Program-made: the position numbers and the translations under genes | Assembly (NCBI GenBank): GCA_047627915.1 | Contig: JBLHTZ010000097.1 | Location: 1 to 5,317 of the forward strand | Direction of reading: 5' to 3' | Length of the DNA stretch: 5,317 nt | DNA from: NORP294 sp047627915 | GTDB lineage: Bacteria > Bacteroidota > Bacteroidia > Flavobacteriales_E > Vicingaceae | The notes under the pieces: generated by a model | Database searches by the model: none | The model's input: only the letters and a program-made list of their open reading frames with translations | Told to the model about the DNA's origin: nothing | Part shown: piece by piece, positions 1 to 5,317 of the stretch | Numbering within the stretch: position 1 is the stretch's first letter | Layout of the letters: each line of letters begins with the position of its first letter

Positions 1-1
1 T

Positions 2-640
2 CCAACTGTTAGCAGATTAGGGACTTACATGCTACTTGAAAAGGATGGAAAAAAATCTTCAACACCATACATTACCCACATGATTATGGAGAGAGGCTAT
101 TTAGGCACCCGTTTTTTCATTGATCCAATACTTTGGAAAGACAGAGTTGTCATGAAGTGTAATCCCAAAGAAATTAGAAGTGTTGAAGTAAATCATGCCA
201 ACGATACCTCTATCTCGTTTAAAATTGACCAATATGAGTTGGGCAAATTCAGGGTAACCAACCTGAACGAAAATAATACGGCAGAATTATCTCCTCAGAT
301 TGCGGTTCCTTATTTAAAAGAGTTCTCCGCTGTCTACTATGAATACATTGACCAAAGAACCCCTGCAGATGTTATCGACTCCATTTACTCTGCTTTACCA
401 CGACACAGTGTTAAAGTAATGATGAACGATGGTCAAGAATACGTCATCAAAAGCTACAACATGCCAGTTAAAGAAGGCTCCACTCTTGAAGGGAAGGCAA
501 TAGATTATCATCCTGAGCGAATGTATATTTACACCAGTCACCTAGGTACAGATGTTTATCCTGTAGTGCAAAATTTAACCCTCGATAAATTAGTCCCTAG
601 TTTGAAGGACTTAGCGTCATCAACAACTGTTGAAAAGTAA
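2..640 (+). CDS. DUF4340 domain protein, C-terminal part (5' end outside window)
   Basis: The reading frame is open from base 2, before the first ATG at 29, so the window holds only the last 212 residues of a longer protein. The residues before that ATG (PTVSRLGTYMLLE) continue smoothly into the family pattern, so the Met at 29 is internal, not a start. The run GTYMLLE, then PYITHM, then GYLGTRFF, then WKDRVV and a P-x-E-I-x-S-V-E-V stretch matches what I remember of Bacteroidota DUF4340 proteins, which usually begin with an N-terminal membrane anchor (not visible here). Their biochemical role is not established. They commonly sit beside an ABC transporter permease and auxiliary protein of the GldF/GldG type, so an envelope role with that transporter is an inference. 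No terminator follows, so transcription may continue into dnaN 69 bp downstream. The family call is fairly sure; the function is unknown. Confidence 0.82.
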   Translation, partial: PTVSRLGTYMLLEKDGKKSSTPYITHMIMERGYLGTRFFIDPILWKDRVVMKCNPKEIRSVEVNHANDTSISFKIDQYELGKFRVTNLNENNTAELSPQIAVPYLKEFSAVYYEYIDQRTPADVIDSIYSALPRHSVKVMMNDGQEYVIKSYNMPVKEGSTLEGKAIDYHPERMYIYTSHLGTDVYPVVQNLTLDKLVPSLKDLASSTTVEK

Positions 641-676
641 ATACAACAAAGTTTAATTTCACCCTCGCAAAAGCTA

Positions 677-684
677 TAAATTTG
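677..684 (+). promoter_or_regulatory. Possible -7 element for dnaN
   Basis: TAAATTTG fits the Bacteroidota -7 consensus TAnnTTTG exactly and lies 25 bp before the dnaN ATG, in the gap after the DUF4340 gene. A good -33 TTTG/TTG is not present at the usual distance; the closest is the degenerate GTTTAA at 651-656. The site could give dnaN its own promoter in addition to read-through from upstream. An 8-base match in AT-rich DNA can arise by chance, so confidence is low. Confidence 0.35.
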
Positions 685-709
685 TTTGCTATAGAAAAAG
701 ACAGCAGAT

Positions 710-1831
710 ATGAAATTTTTAGTATCGAGTAGCTCATTACTCAAACAGTTACAGAACATTAGCGGTGTTTTAAATGGAAACAATTCACTCCCTATTTTAG
801 ACCATTTCCTATTTGAAATTAGCGAAAACCTAATTCAAGTTACAGCTTCCGATTTGGAGACTACTATGGTAACTAAAATCACTGTTGATTGTAAAGAAGA
901 AGGAATTATTGCAATTCCTGCAAAGTTACTTCTTGACACTTTAAAATCATTACCAGACCAACCGCTTACTTTTACTCTTGATTTAGAGAAAAAATCGATT
1001 GAAATTAAGTCTGATTATGGTAAATATAAATTACCTGGTCAAGATGGTGGTGAGTTCCCAAAAACTCCTGAAGTAGAATCCCCAACAAATCTTACTGTTG
1101 CCGGTGAGTTATTGTTTAATGCAATAGACAAAACAATATTTGCAAGCGGGAATGATGATCTTCGACCAGTAATGTCAGGTGTTTTCTTTCAACTTTCAAA
1201 AGAAGATTTAACATTTGTAGCCACAGACGCTCACAAGTTGGTAAAATATAAAAGAACAGATGCTAAAGCTTCTAAAACGGCAAGTTTCATTATGCCAAAG
1301 AAGCCACTTAACTTGTTGAAAAATATTTTAAGCTCTGTAGAAGAGGAAGTGAAAGTTGAGTTCAACGAAACCAATGCCGCTTTTGCTTTTGAAGACACAA
1401 AATTGATTTGTAGATTAATTGACGGAAAGTACCCGAATTACGAAGCGGTGATACCAAAAGAGAATCCGAATAAGTTGACAATTGAAAGAGCGTCCTTATT
1501 AAGTTCCATAAAAAGGGTAAGCATATTCTCTAGCAAAACAACGCACCAGGTTCGATTAAAAATGAGCGGAAGCGAATTACAAATTTCAGCTGAAGATGTT
1601 GACTTTGATAATGAAGCGAAAGAAAGATTGAAGTGCTCTTTTAATGGAGAAGACATGGAAATTGGATTCAACTCAAGGTTCTTAATTGAAATGCTGAGCA
1701 ATCTAGATACAGAAGAAGTTAATATTGAAATGTCAGCACCTAACAGAGCCGGTATTCTAACGCCTGCAACAGGTAATGATGAAAACGAACAAGTGTTAAT
1801 GCTTGTAATGCCTGTGATGCTAAACTCATAG
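710..1831 (+). CDS. dnaN: DNA polymerase III subunit beta (sliding clamp)
   Basis: This is the ring-shaped clamp that tethers DNA polymerase III and other replication and repair proteins to DNA in the cytoplasm. At 373 residues it has the normal family length for a three-domain monomer (roughly residues 1-120, 128-250 and 255-373), two of which form the ring. Recognisable family segments are MKFLVSSSSLLKQL at the start, YKLPGQDGGEFP at the domain 1-2 linker, SGVFF followed by FVATDAHKLV (residues 156-178), RLIDGKYPNYEAVIPKE (235-251), and a C-terminal VLMLVMPVMLNS that corresponds to the VMPMRL tail of the E. coli protein, which helps form the partner-binding pocket. The ATG at 710 is the first start after an in-frame TAG at 692, and no Shine-Dalgarno sequence precedes it, as expected in this phylum. 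Its neighbour is a DUF4340 gene, not dnaA or recF. A strong terminator follows. No key segment is missing. Confidence 0.98.
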   Translation: MKFLVSSSSLLKQLQNISGVLNGNNSLPILDHFLFEISENLIQVTASDLETTMVTKITVDCKEEGIIAIPAKLLLDTLKSLPDQPLTFTLDLEKKSIEIKSDYGKYKLPGQDGGEFPKTPEVESPTNLTVAGELLFNAIDKTIFASGNDDLRPVMSGVFFQLSKEDLTFVATDAHKLVKYKRTDAKASKTASFIMPKKPLNLLKNILSSVEEEVKVEFNETNAAFAFEDTKLICRLIDGKYPNYEAVIPKENPNKLTIERASLLSSIKRVSIFSSKTTHQVRLKMSGSELQISAEDVDFDNEAKERLKCSFNGEDMEIGFNSRFLIEMLSNLDTEEVNIEMSAPNRAGILTPATGNDENEQVLMLVMPVMLNS

Positions 1832-1850
1832 TCAAATTAAAATGTACTGA

Positions 1851-1885
1851 AGCCCATTTCGTTATTTACGAGATGGGCTTTTTTT
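1851..1885 (+). terminator. Intrinsic terminator after dnaN
   Basis: AGCCCAT (1851-1857) pairs perfectly with ATGGGCT (1873-1879). The stem extends inward through T-G, T-A, C-G, G-C and T-A pairs to a 5-base loop (1863-1867), giving about 12 bp in all, and a run of seven T (1879-1885) follows. It lies 20 bp after the dnaN stop and just before the next gene, so it separates dnaN from the peptidase unit. Confidence 0.9.
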
Positions 1886-1895
1886 GTGAAAGCCT

Positions 1896-1903
1896 TATCT
1901 TTA
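1896..1903 (+). promoter_or_regulatory. Possible -7 element for the peptidase gene
   Basis: TATCTTTA differs from TAnnTTTG only in the last base and sits 4 bp before the ATG at 1908. In Bacteroidota a TATCTTTG-like motif close to a start codon is a familiar layout and implies a very short or leaderless transcript. It follows the dnaN terminator directly, where a new promoter is needed. No -33 TTG lies at a 17-20 bp spacing; the only nearby TTTG (1883-1886) is too close. Plausible but weak. Confidence 0.35.
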
Positions 1904-1907
1904 TCCC

Positions 1908-2858
1908 ATGACTAAAAAAGACCAAGAATTACTTCAAGCATTATGTGCAATTCATGCTCCATCAGGCAGCGAACTAGCGGTAAGAGATTATTTGATTAAC
2001 TGCATAAAGGAGAACAAAAGTAGTTGGAAAGTTCAACCTCAATTGGTCTTTGGTGACGATTTTCAAGACTGTTTAATTTTGATTTTTGGTCAACCTAGAA
2101 CTGCCATATACGCGCATATGGATTCCGTTGGTTACTCTGTTGGTTATAAAAACGAACTTCTTAAAATTGGAGGACCGCAAGCCAAGGAAAAAACCATCTT
2201 AATAGGTGAAGATAGTCAAGGGAAAATTGAAGGAAAACTAGATTTTGAAATTGAGGAAGAGGTTGATGAGAGAAAAGTGGTGAAGACCAAAATTATTTTC
2301 GACAGAGAAATAGATCGGGGGACAACGCTGACTTACAAGCCAAATTGGATTGAAACTGACACACATATCCAGAACTGCTACTTGGACGACCGCCTTGGAA
2401 TTTGGAATGCCTTAAAAGTAGCAGAAACTTTAGATAATGGAGCAATCGTATTCTCAGCTTGGGAGGAAGTTGGTGGAGGAAGCGTAGGCTATTTGGCTAA
2501 ATATCTCTATGAAAACTACCAAATTCGTCAATCTCTTATTTCGGATATTACTTGGGTAACAAACGGCGTTAAGGACGGAAAAGGTGTAGCCATCTCAATG
2601 CGCGATTCCGGAATACCAAGAAGAAGTTACATTGACAAAATAATTGAACTTGCTAAAGCTTCCGGTGTTACATTTCAATTAGAAGTTGAAAGCGCTGGAG
2701 GCAGCGATGGCAACGCACTTCAAAAATCATCTTTCCCTATAGATTGGTGCTTCATTGGTGCACCCGAAAATGACGTGCATATGCCGACCGAAAGCGTGCA
2801 TAAGAAGGATGCCGAAGCAATGCATTTACTTTATAGTTATTTGATGAAGAATTTATGA
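1908..2858 (+). CDS. M42-like zinc aminopeptidase
   Basis: This is a 316-residue metallopeptidase, probably a cytoplasmic di-zinc aminopeptidase that removes N-terminal residues from peptides; it has no signal peptide. The M42/M28-type ligand set is complete: AHMDSVG (H70, D72), LDDRLG (D160), WEEVGGG (catalytic E186, ligand E187), SDIT (D213) and DVHMPTE (H291). The N-terminal LLQALCAIHAPSGSE is the usual opening of the family, and ESAGGSDGNA (261-270) matches the family's GG-T/S-D segment. About 88 residues separate the first His motif from D160, shorter than the equivalent insertion in archaeal TET peptidases as I remember them, and the whole protein is shorter than the usual roughly 350 residues. 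The ATG at 1908 is the first after an in-frame TGA at 1887, so the start is firm. It overlaps the next gene by 4 bp. A distant M20 or M28 assignment is possible; substrate preference cannot be read from the sequence. Confidence 0.88.
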   Translation: MTKKDQELLQALCAIHAPSGSELAVRDYLINCIKENKSSWKVQPQLVFGDDFQDCLILIFGQPRTAIYAHMDSVGYSVGYKNELLKIGGPQAKEKTILIGEDSQGKIEGKLDFEIEEEVDERKVVKTKIIFDREIDRGTTLTYKPNWIETDTHIQNCYLDDRLGIWNALKVAETLDNGAIVFSAWEEVGGGSVGYLAKYLYENYQIRQSLISDITWVTNGVKDGKGVAISMRDSGIPRRSYIDKIIELAKASGVTFQLEVESAGGSDGNALQKSSFPIDWCFIGAPENDVHMPTESVHKKDAEAMHLLYSYLMKNL

Positions 2859-3424
2859 CCAATCCAAATCGACAACGGTATCTTGAGAGGAGAAAAGAAA
2901 CTCCTCCCGTAAAGAAGAAACTGGTCGTAGAGAAGGACGACAATATGAGTTTCTTTGCTGTATTTTCAGCAATTACTTTCATTGGGTCTATTCTCTTTTT
3001 TGTAGTTAACATTCACAAAATAGACATCTCGAACTTTGGATTATTTAGATTACTAGCCATCACAACAGCGCTTTGGTTTCTTATCCCAATTAAGTTGTAC
3101 CGTAAAAAGTTTACCATGAGTTTTTACGAGTATGTTATTTTCAATATTATTTCGTTTGCGCCAACTAGCATTGTTTTGCTTTTCATTCTGAACCTTACAT
3201 TTAACAGTTCCCCATACATTGAAACATACCCTATTTCCGGTTTTGAACCGTTTGAAGACAAGTACATTTTCAATTTAGCTGATGGACAGTACCAAGATGA
3301 TGAATACTTAAGAACAATTTACGATGACAACTTTCCAAAAATTGAAGGAACCTCCAAGTATTCAATAAAGTTCAGCGACGGCTATTTTGGATTACGGGTG
3401 ATTGAAGAGAAATCAGCTCATTAA
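2855..3424 (+). CDS. Uncharacterised three-helix membrane protein
   Basis: I do not recognise a family for this 189-residue protein. The N-terminus is hydrophilic and basic (RQRYLERRKE, then VKKK). Three hydrophobic segments follow at about residues 32-52, 61-79 and 92-113, with a basic loop (KLYRKKF, 80-86) between the second and third. By the positive-inside rule the N-terminus and that loop face the cytoplasm and the C-terminal tail of about 75 residues faces the periplasm. The tail is polar and acidic (EPFEDKY, QYQDDEY) and alternates in a way that suggests a small beta-rich domain. The start overlaps the stop of the peptidase gene (ATGA at 2855-2858), so translation is probably coupled to it. 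That does not by itself show a shared function. No terminator is visible after it. Confidence 0.8.
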   Translation: MTNPNRQRYLERRKETPPVKKKLVVEKDDNMSFFAVFSAITFIGSILFFVVNIHKIDISNFGLFRLLAITTALWFLIPIKLYRKKFTMSFYEYVIFNIISFAPTSIVLLFILNLTFNSSPYIETYPISGFEPFEDKYIFNLADGQYQDDEYLRTIYDDNFPKIEGTSKYSIKFSDGYFGLRVIEEKSAH

Positions 3425-3431
3425 TTTTTAA

Positions 3432-3539
3432 AACGTAGGTTTCGAATTACCTTTGAACAACTTAGCAGAAGGAGTTTACGTCTTAGAAGTAGAAAAAGGA
3501 GAAGAAAAAGTGAGAAAGAAAATTGTAATCGTTCAATAA
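3432..3539 (+). pseudogene. Orphan 3' remnant of a T9SS cargo gene (sorting-domain tail)
   Basis: The frame is open from just after an in-frame TAA (3429-3431) to TAA at 3537-3539 and has no ATG. Its translation reads GFELPLNNLAEGVYVLEVEK, then GEEKVRKKIVIVQ and stop. This is the pattern of the last strands of the type A T9SS C-terminal sorting domain: a short strand, N-L-x-x-G-V-Y, a strand, a G turn, and a final basic K-K-I-V-I-V strand ending at the stop. The front half of such a domain (the YPNP box) and any cargo domain are missing. The reading is out of frame with the membrane protein gene that ends at 3424, and an in-frame stop separates them, so it is not a simple C-terminal extension. 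I take it as the surviving end of a deleted T9SS cargo gene. A chance ORF is unlikely given the match, but it is only 35 codons. Confidence 0.72.
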
Positions 3540-3553
3540 CTTGTCTTTGCTTT

Positions 3554-3633
3554 GTCACACTGAGCGAAGTCGAAGTGCGACGAAGCAATCTGCAACATTA
3601 TTGAAGCAGATTACTACGTTCCTCGCAATGACG
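3554..3633. repeat. Imperfect palindromic intergenic repeat
   Basis: The left part (3554-3593) begins GTCACACTGAGCGAAGTCGA and ends GAAGCAATCTGC. The right part (3606-3633) begins GCAGATTACTACG and ends CCTCGCAATGACG. AATCTGC (3587-3593) pairs perfectly with GCAGATT (3606-3612) around a 12-base loop, and pairing continues imperfectly outward (GACGAAGC against ACTACGTT). CACT...AGTG (3558-3577) gives a second small foldback inside the left arm. The wording GTCAcACTGAGCGAAGTCGAAGTG and CGTCATTGCGAGGAACG-like is, from memory, typical of short dispersed intergenic repeats found many times in Bacteroidota and some other genomes. No T-run follows, so it is not a standard terminator. Mobility, if any, would need help in trans. 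Only one copy is in this window. Confidence 0.72.
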
Positions 3634-3670
3634 GTATAATTTATCATTATCAATTAATTTAATTTTAGAT

Positions 3671-5317
3671 ATGAAAAATCAACAATTGAGAAGTTACACA
3701 AAGCTATTATGTTCTGCACTGCGGGCAGTCTTTTATCTTTCAGCCTTTATCTTTACTCTCACCATTTCTGCCCAAACCACCACCAAAGGCTTTCAATGGA
3801 TACAGCACCACGGCGATGGTATTACCAAAAACGACGAAAAAGTAGAAGCCATACAAACTGACCGCTGGGGCAACATTTATGTGGCAGGGCAAGTGAATGA
3901 TTTATTTGTGCGAGACAGTTCCGGAACAAACATAAAAAGCAAGCTCAACCCTTTGCTGGACAGTTTAGAAAACTACGGAGGCTTAGATGTTTGGTTGGCT
4001 AAATACGACCCACAAGGCAATTTACTGTGGCACCGATATGCCGGTGGTGGCGGTGATGATGCCTATTACGATATGGTTGCAGATGAAAATGGAAATTGTT
4101 ATATCAGTGGTTCAGTATTCTATCATAACGTTCGTGAGCATTTTTCCTTTAACAGAGTACCTTTATTAGAAAAAGACTTCAGCTCATTTATAGCTAAGGT
4201 AAACTCAAATGGAGATTTAGTGTGGCACAAAACCTTTGGAGGTGATACTGTCTACTTGCCCGGAGCCAATGGTGTATATGTTCCATACTTCGCAAATCCT
4301 TACAATTTATCATTGCAAGGCAATACGATTAGTTGTTTTTTCAGAGGCGGAGGCGATCAAGGTTTTTTTGGGTATCAGAAATTGTTTAATCAAGACTCCT
4401 TGCAAAACGGGATACACGAAGCTAAATTCGATTTGAATGGAAACTACCTTGAAGCTCATACTTTGCCATTTCCTCGTCTCGATCGTTTACCACAAATTAC
4501 TTCCATTCAGTCGAATCAATATGGGACAGTTGTAAGTGGTAATTTAAATAGAGATACAGTTTTAGTTGGAAACGACACCCTAGTAAAAACAGGTTCTGAT
4601 AACGCATTTGCAGCATTTTTTGATACGAGTTACAATTATACAAATACTATTTATGGCTCAAGCAGCATTGACCAATTCCCAGATGCTTCGCTTTATGGCG
4701 ATACCTTATTAGTTGCAGGTCACTTTAGTTTATTTCAGAATAAAACGGTGAGGTTCGATACTGTTACTTATACAGGTAGTACAAATGAAGGGCAAGCAGG
4801 TGGAATATTTATTTTTGATGCAACTTCAAATCGCTTATTAGGATTGTATCCTTCAAAAAGTATTGGAACACCTATTACTAGAGTTGATATGTCAGCTGCA
4901 TATGTCGATCAAAACTCGTTTGGTGTAGCTGGTATTTTTGATTACAAAATGACTTTCACTGGTTCATCAAATTACATCGAAGCAGTTGACAATTGCATTA
5001 ATTGTAGGAATAGTGACTTATTCTTCACACTTTTTGATCGAACAGGAAACTCTATTGCCGAAGATGTAATTTATACCTCAGCTAGAATTAATAGTGCCAT
5101 CTTTGCCATGCATCGAAAAGATTCTATGTTGTACATTGGTGGTTTTGTAGGAGATTCGGTAATTATTGAGGGAGTAGATACCTTTGTAACCCGTGGTTCT
5201 AACGATGCTTTTGTTGCTGCTTACAATGTCGGCTTGGTCACTTCAATAAAAGAAAATAGTACTTACGTTAAAGCAGACAATGGCATTTTAGCCTACCCAA
5301 ACCCAACTCAAGGCCAA
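3671..5317 (+). CDS. Secreted T9SS cargo protein with propeller-like repeats (3' end outside window)
   Basis: The frame is open for 549 codons from ATG 3671 to the window edge with no stop. The start is the first ATG after an in-frame TGA at 3629. Residues 1-34 look like a Sec signal peptide: K and R near the N-terminus, a hydrophobic run AVFYLSAFIFTLTIS, and a likely cut at SA/QT, so mature protein would begin Q-T-T. The body (about 69-519) is seven diverged repeats described in a separate entry; the first two carry D-x-x-G-N-I/C-Y and K-Y/V-[DN]-x-x-G-N/D-L-x-W-H motifs typical of SBBP-like beta-propeller proteins. At 541-549 AYPNPTQGQ opens a type A T9SS sorting domain, so roughly 65 more residues are expected downstream. 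It should be exported by Sec, carried across the outer membrane by T9SS, and released or anchored at the surface. No catalytic motif is seen; binding or adhesion is inference only. The first 250 bases or so are richer in G+C than the rest. Confidence 0.9.
   Translation, partial: MKNQQLRSYTKLLCSALRAVFYLSAFIFTLTISAQTTTKGFQWIQHHGDGITKNDEKVEAIQTDRWGNIYVAGQVNDLFVRDSSGTNIKSKLNPLLDSLENYGGLDVWLAKYDPQGNLLWHRYAGGGGDDAYYDMVADENGNCYISGSVFYHNVREHFSFNRVPLLEKDFSSFIAKVNSNGDLVWHKTFGGDTVYLPGANGVYVPYFANPYNLSLQGNTISCFFRGGGDQGFFGYQKLFNQDSLQNGIHEAKFDLNGNYLEAHTLPFPRLDRLPQITSIQSNQYGTVVSGNLNRDTVLVGNDTLVKTGSDNAFAAFFDTSYNYTNTIYGSSSIDQFPDASLYGDTLLVAGHFSLFQNKTVRFDTVTYTGSTNEGQAGGIFIFDATSNRLLGLYPSKSIGTPITRVDMSAAYVDQNSFGVAGIFDYKMTFTGSSNYIEAVDNCINCRNSDLFFTLFDRTGNSIAEDVIYTSARINSAIFAMHRKDSMLYIGGFVGDSVIIEGVDTFVTRGSNDAFVAAYNVGLVTSIKENSTYVKADNGILAYPNPTQGQ
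3875..5227 (+). repeat. Seven diverged in-frame repeats, possible seven-bladed beta-propeller
   Basis: A strand ending in a small residue and Gly recurs seven times in the encoded protein: IYVAG (Gly 73), CYISG (147), SCFFRG (226), TVVSG (290), LLVAG (350), FGVAG (421) and LYIGG (491), spaced 74, 79, 64, 60, 71 and 70 residues. Each is followed 25-40 residues later by a second strand of the type x-F-x-A-x-[FY]-[DN]: DVWLAKYD, SSFIAKVN, IHEAKFD, NAFAAFFD, GIFIFD, LFFTLFD and DAFVAAYN. Repeats four and seven are closest to each other (G-x-x-x-DTVLVGNDTLV against GDSVIIEGVDTFV, each ending near a DAF/NAF strand). Seven units of this size match a seven-bladed propeller, but the fold is inferred from pattern alone. 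Confidence 0.6.
5291..5317 (+). other. Start of type A T9SS C-terminal sorting domain
   Basis: The last nine codons encode AYPNPTQGQ, the Y-P-N-P-x-x-G box that opens the type A sorting domain recognised by the T9SS at the outer membrane. It follows a short linker (SIKENSTYVKADNGIL). The window cuts the domain after this box, so its end, and whether it matches the orphan tail at 3432-3539, cannot be seen. Confidence 0.85.

Larger units (their letters stand above)
3425..3670. other. Intergenic region between the membrane protein and the T9SS cargo gene
   Basis: This 246-bp stretch holds the sorting-domain remnant in its first half and the palindromic repeat in its second. The last 37 bases before the ATG at 3671 are very AT-rich (CATTATCAATTAATTTAATT and onward). 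Degenerate TAnnTTT matches occur there (3660-3667 TAATTTTA), but none is good enough to call a promoter. No tRNA-like or riboswitch-like structure is visible. Confidence 0.7.

Noticed and set aside
29..31. ATG as the start of a 203-residue protein
   Set aside because: The frame stays open upstream to the window edge and the preceding residues (SRLGTY) fit the DUF4340 pattern, so this Met is internal.
556..783. Minus-strand 75-codon ORF
   Set aside because: It overlaps the end of the DUF4340 gene and the start of dnaN on the opposite strand and has no recognisable protein pattern.
1438..1701. Minus-strand 87-codon ORF inside dnaN
   Set aside because: It is antisense to a certain housekeeping gene and its translation shows only the mirror of dnaN codons.
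2752..3012. Minus-strand 86-codon ORF across the peptidase and membrane protein genes
   Set aside because: It is antisense to the coupled ATGA junction of two real genes, with no domain pattern.
3422..3540. Read-through or programmed frameshift joining the membrane protein to the sorting-domain tail
   Set aside because: The membrane protein stops at 3424, and the tail's frame has its own TAA at 3429-3431, so a shift would have to occur after translation has already ended. A periplasm-facing tail of a membrane protein is also not a normal T9SS cargo.
3554..3633. CRISPR repeat or intrinsic terminator
   Set aside because: There is one imperfect palindrome only, with no repeat-spacer periodicity and no T-run after the stem.
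3637..3667. Promoter for the T9SS cargo gene
   Set aside because: The AT-rich leader contains several degenerate TAnnTTT matches, none with the final G or a properly spaced -33 TTG, so no single site can be supported.
3987..4436. Two short + strand ORFs (3987-4169 and 4236-4436)
   Set aside because: Both lie in another frame inside the long T9SS cargo gene, which is open from 3671 to the window edge and has a signal peptide and repeats.

Overview
The window reads as chromosomal DNA of a member of the Bacteroidota. Three things point there: a C-terminal type IX secretion system (T9SS) sorting domain begins at the right edge and a second, orphan one lies mid-window; start codons have no Shine-Dalgarno-like sequence; and dnaN follows a DUF4340 gene, an arrangement I associate with the gldF-gldG gliding/ABC-transporter locus of this phylum rather than with dnaA. 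I cannot assign a genus. All supported genes are on the + strand.

Left part (2-1885): the 3' part of a DUF4340 protein gene whose start lies outside the window, a 69-bp gap with a possible Bacteroidota-type -7 element, then a complete dnaN (DNA polymerase III sliding clamp) closed by a clear intrinsic terminator.

Middle part (about 1896-3424): a two-gene unit. A compact M42-like zinc aminopeptidase with all expected metal ligands overlaps by 4 bp (ATGA) an uncharacterised three-helix membrane protein, so the two are probably translationally coupled.

Right part (3425-5317): a 246-bp intergenic stretch holds two unusual things. The first is a start-less coding remnant (3432-3539) that reads as the end of a T9SS sorting domain, which I call a pseudogene fragment. 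The second is an imperfect palindromic element (3554-3633) resembling a dispersed intergenic repeat. A long gene then runs from 3671 off the right edge. It encodes a secreted T9SS cargo protein with a signal peptide, seven diverged repeats of about 60-80 residues that could form a seven-bladed beta-propeller, and the first residues of a sorting domain (AYPNPTQGQ).

The left half is housekeeping. The right half looks like a remodelled accessory site where one T9SS cargo gene has been lost or truncated next to another. I found no tRNA, rRNA, CRISPR array, transposase or phage gene, and nothing that convincingly amounts to a new multi-gene system.
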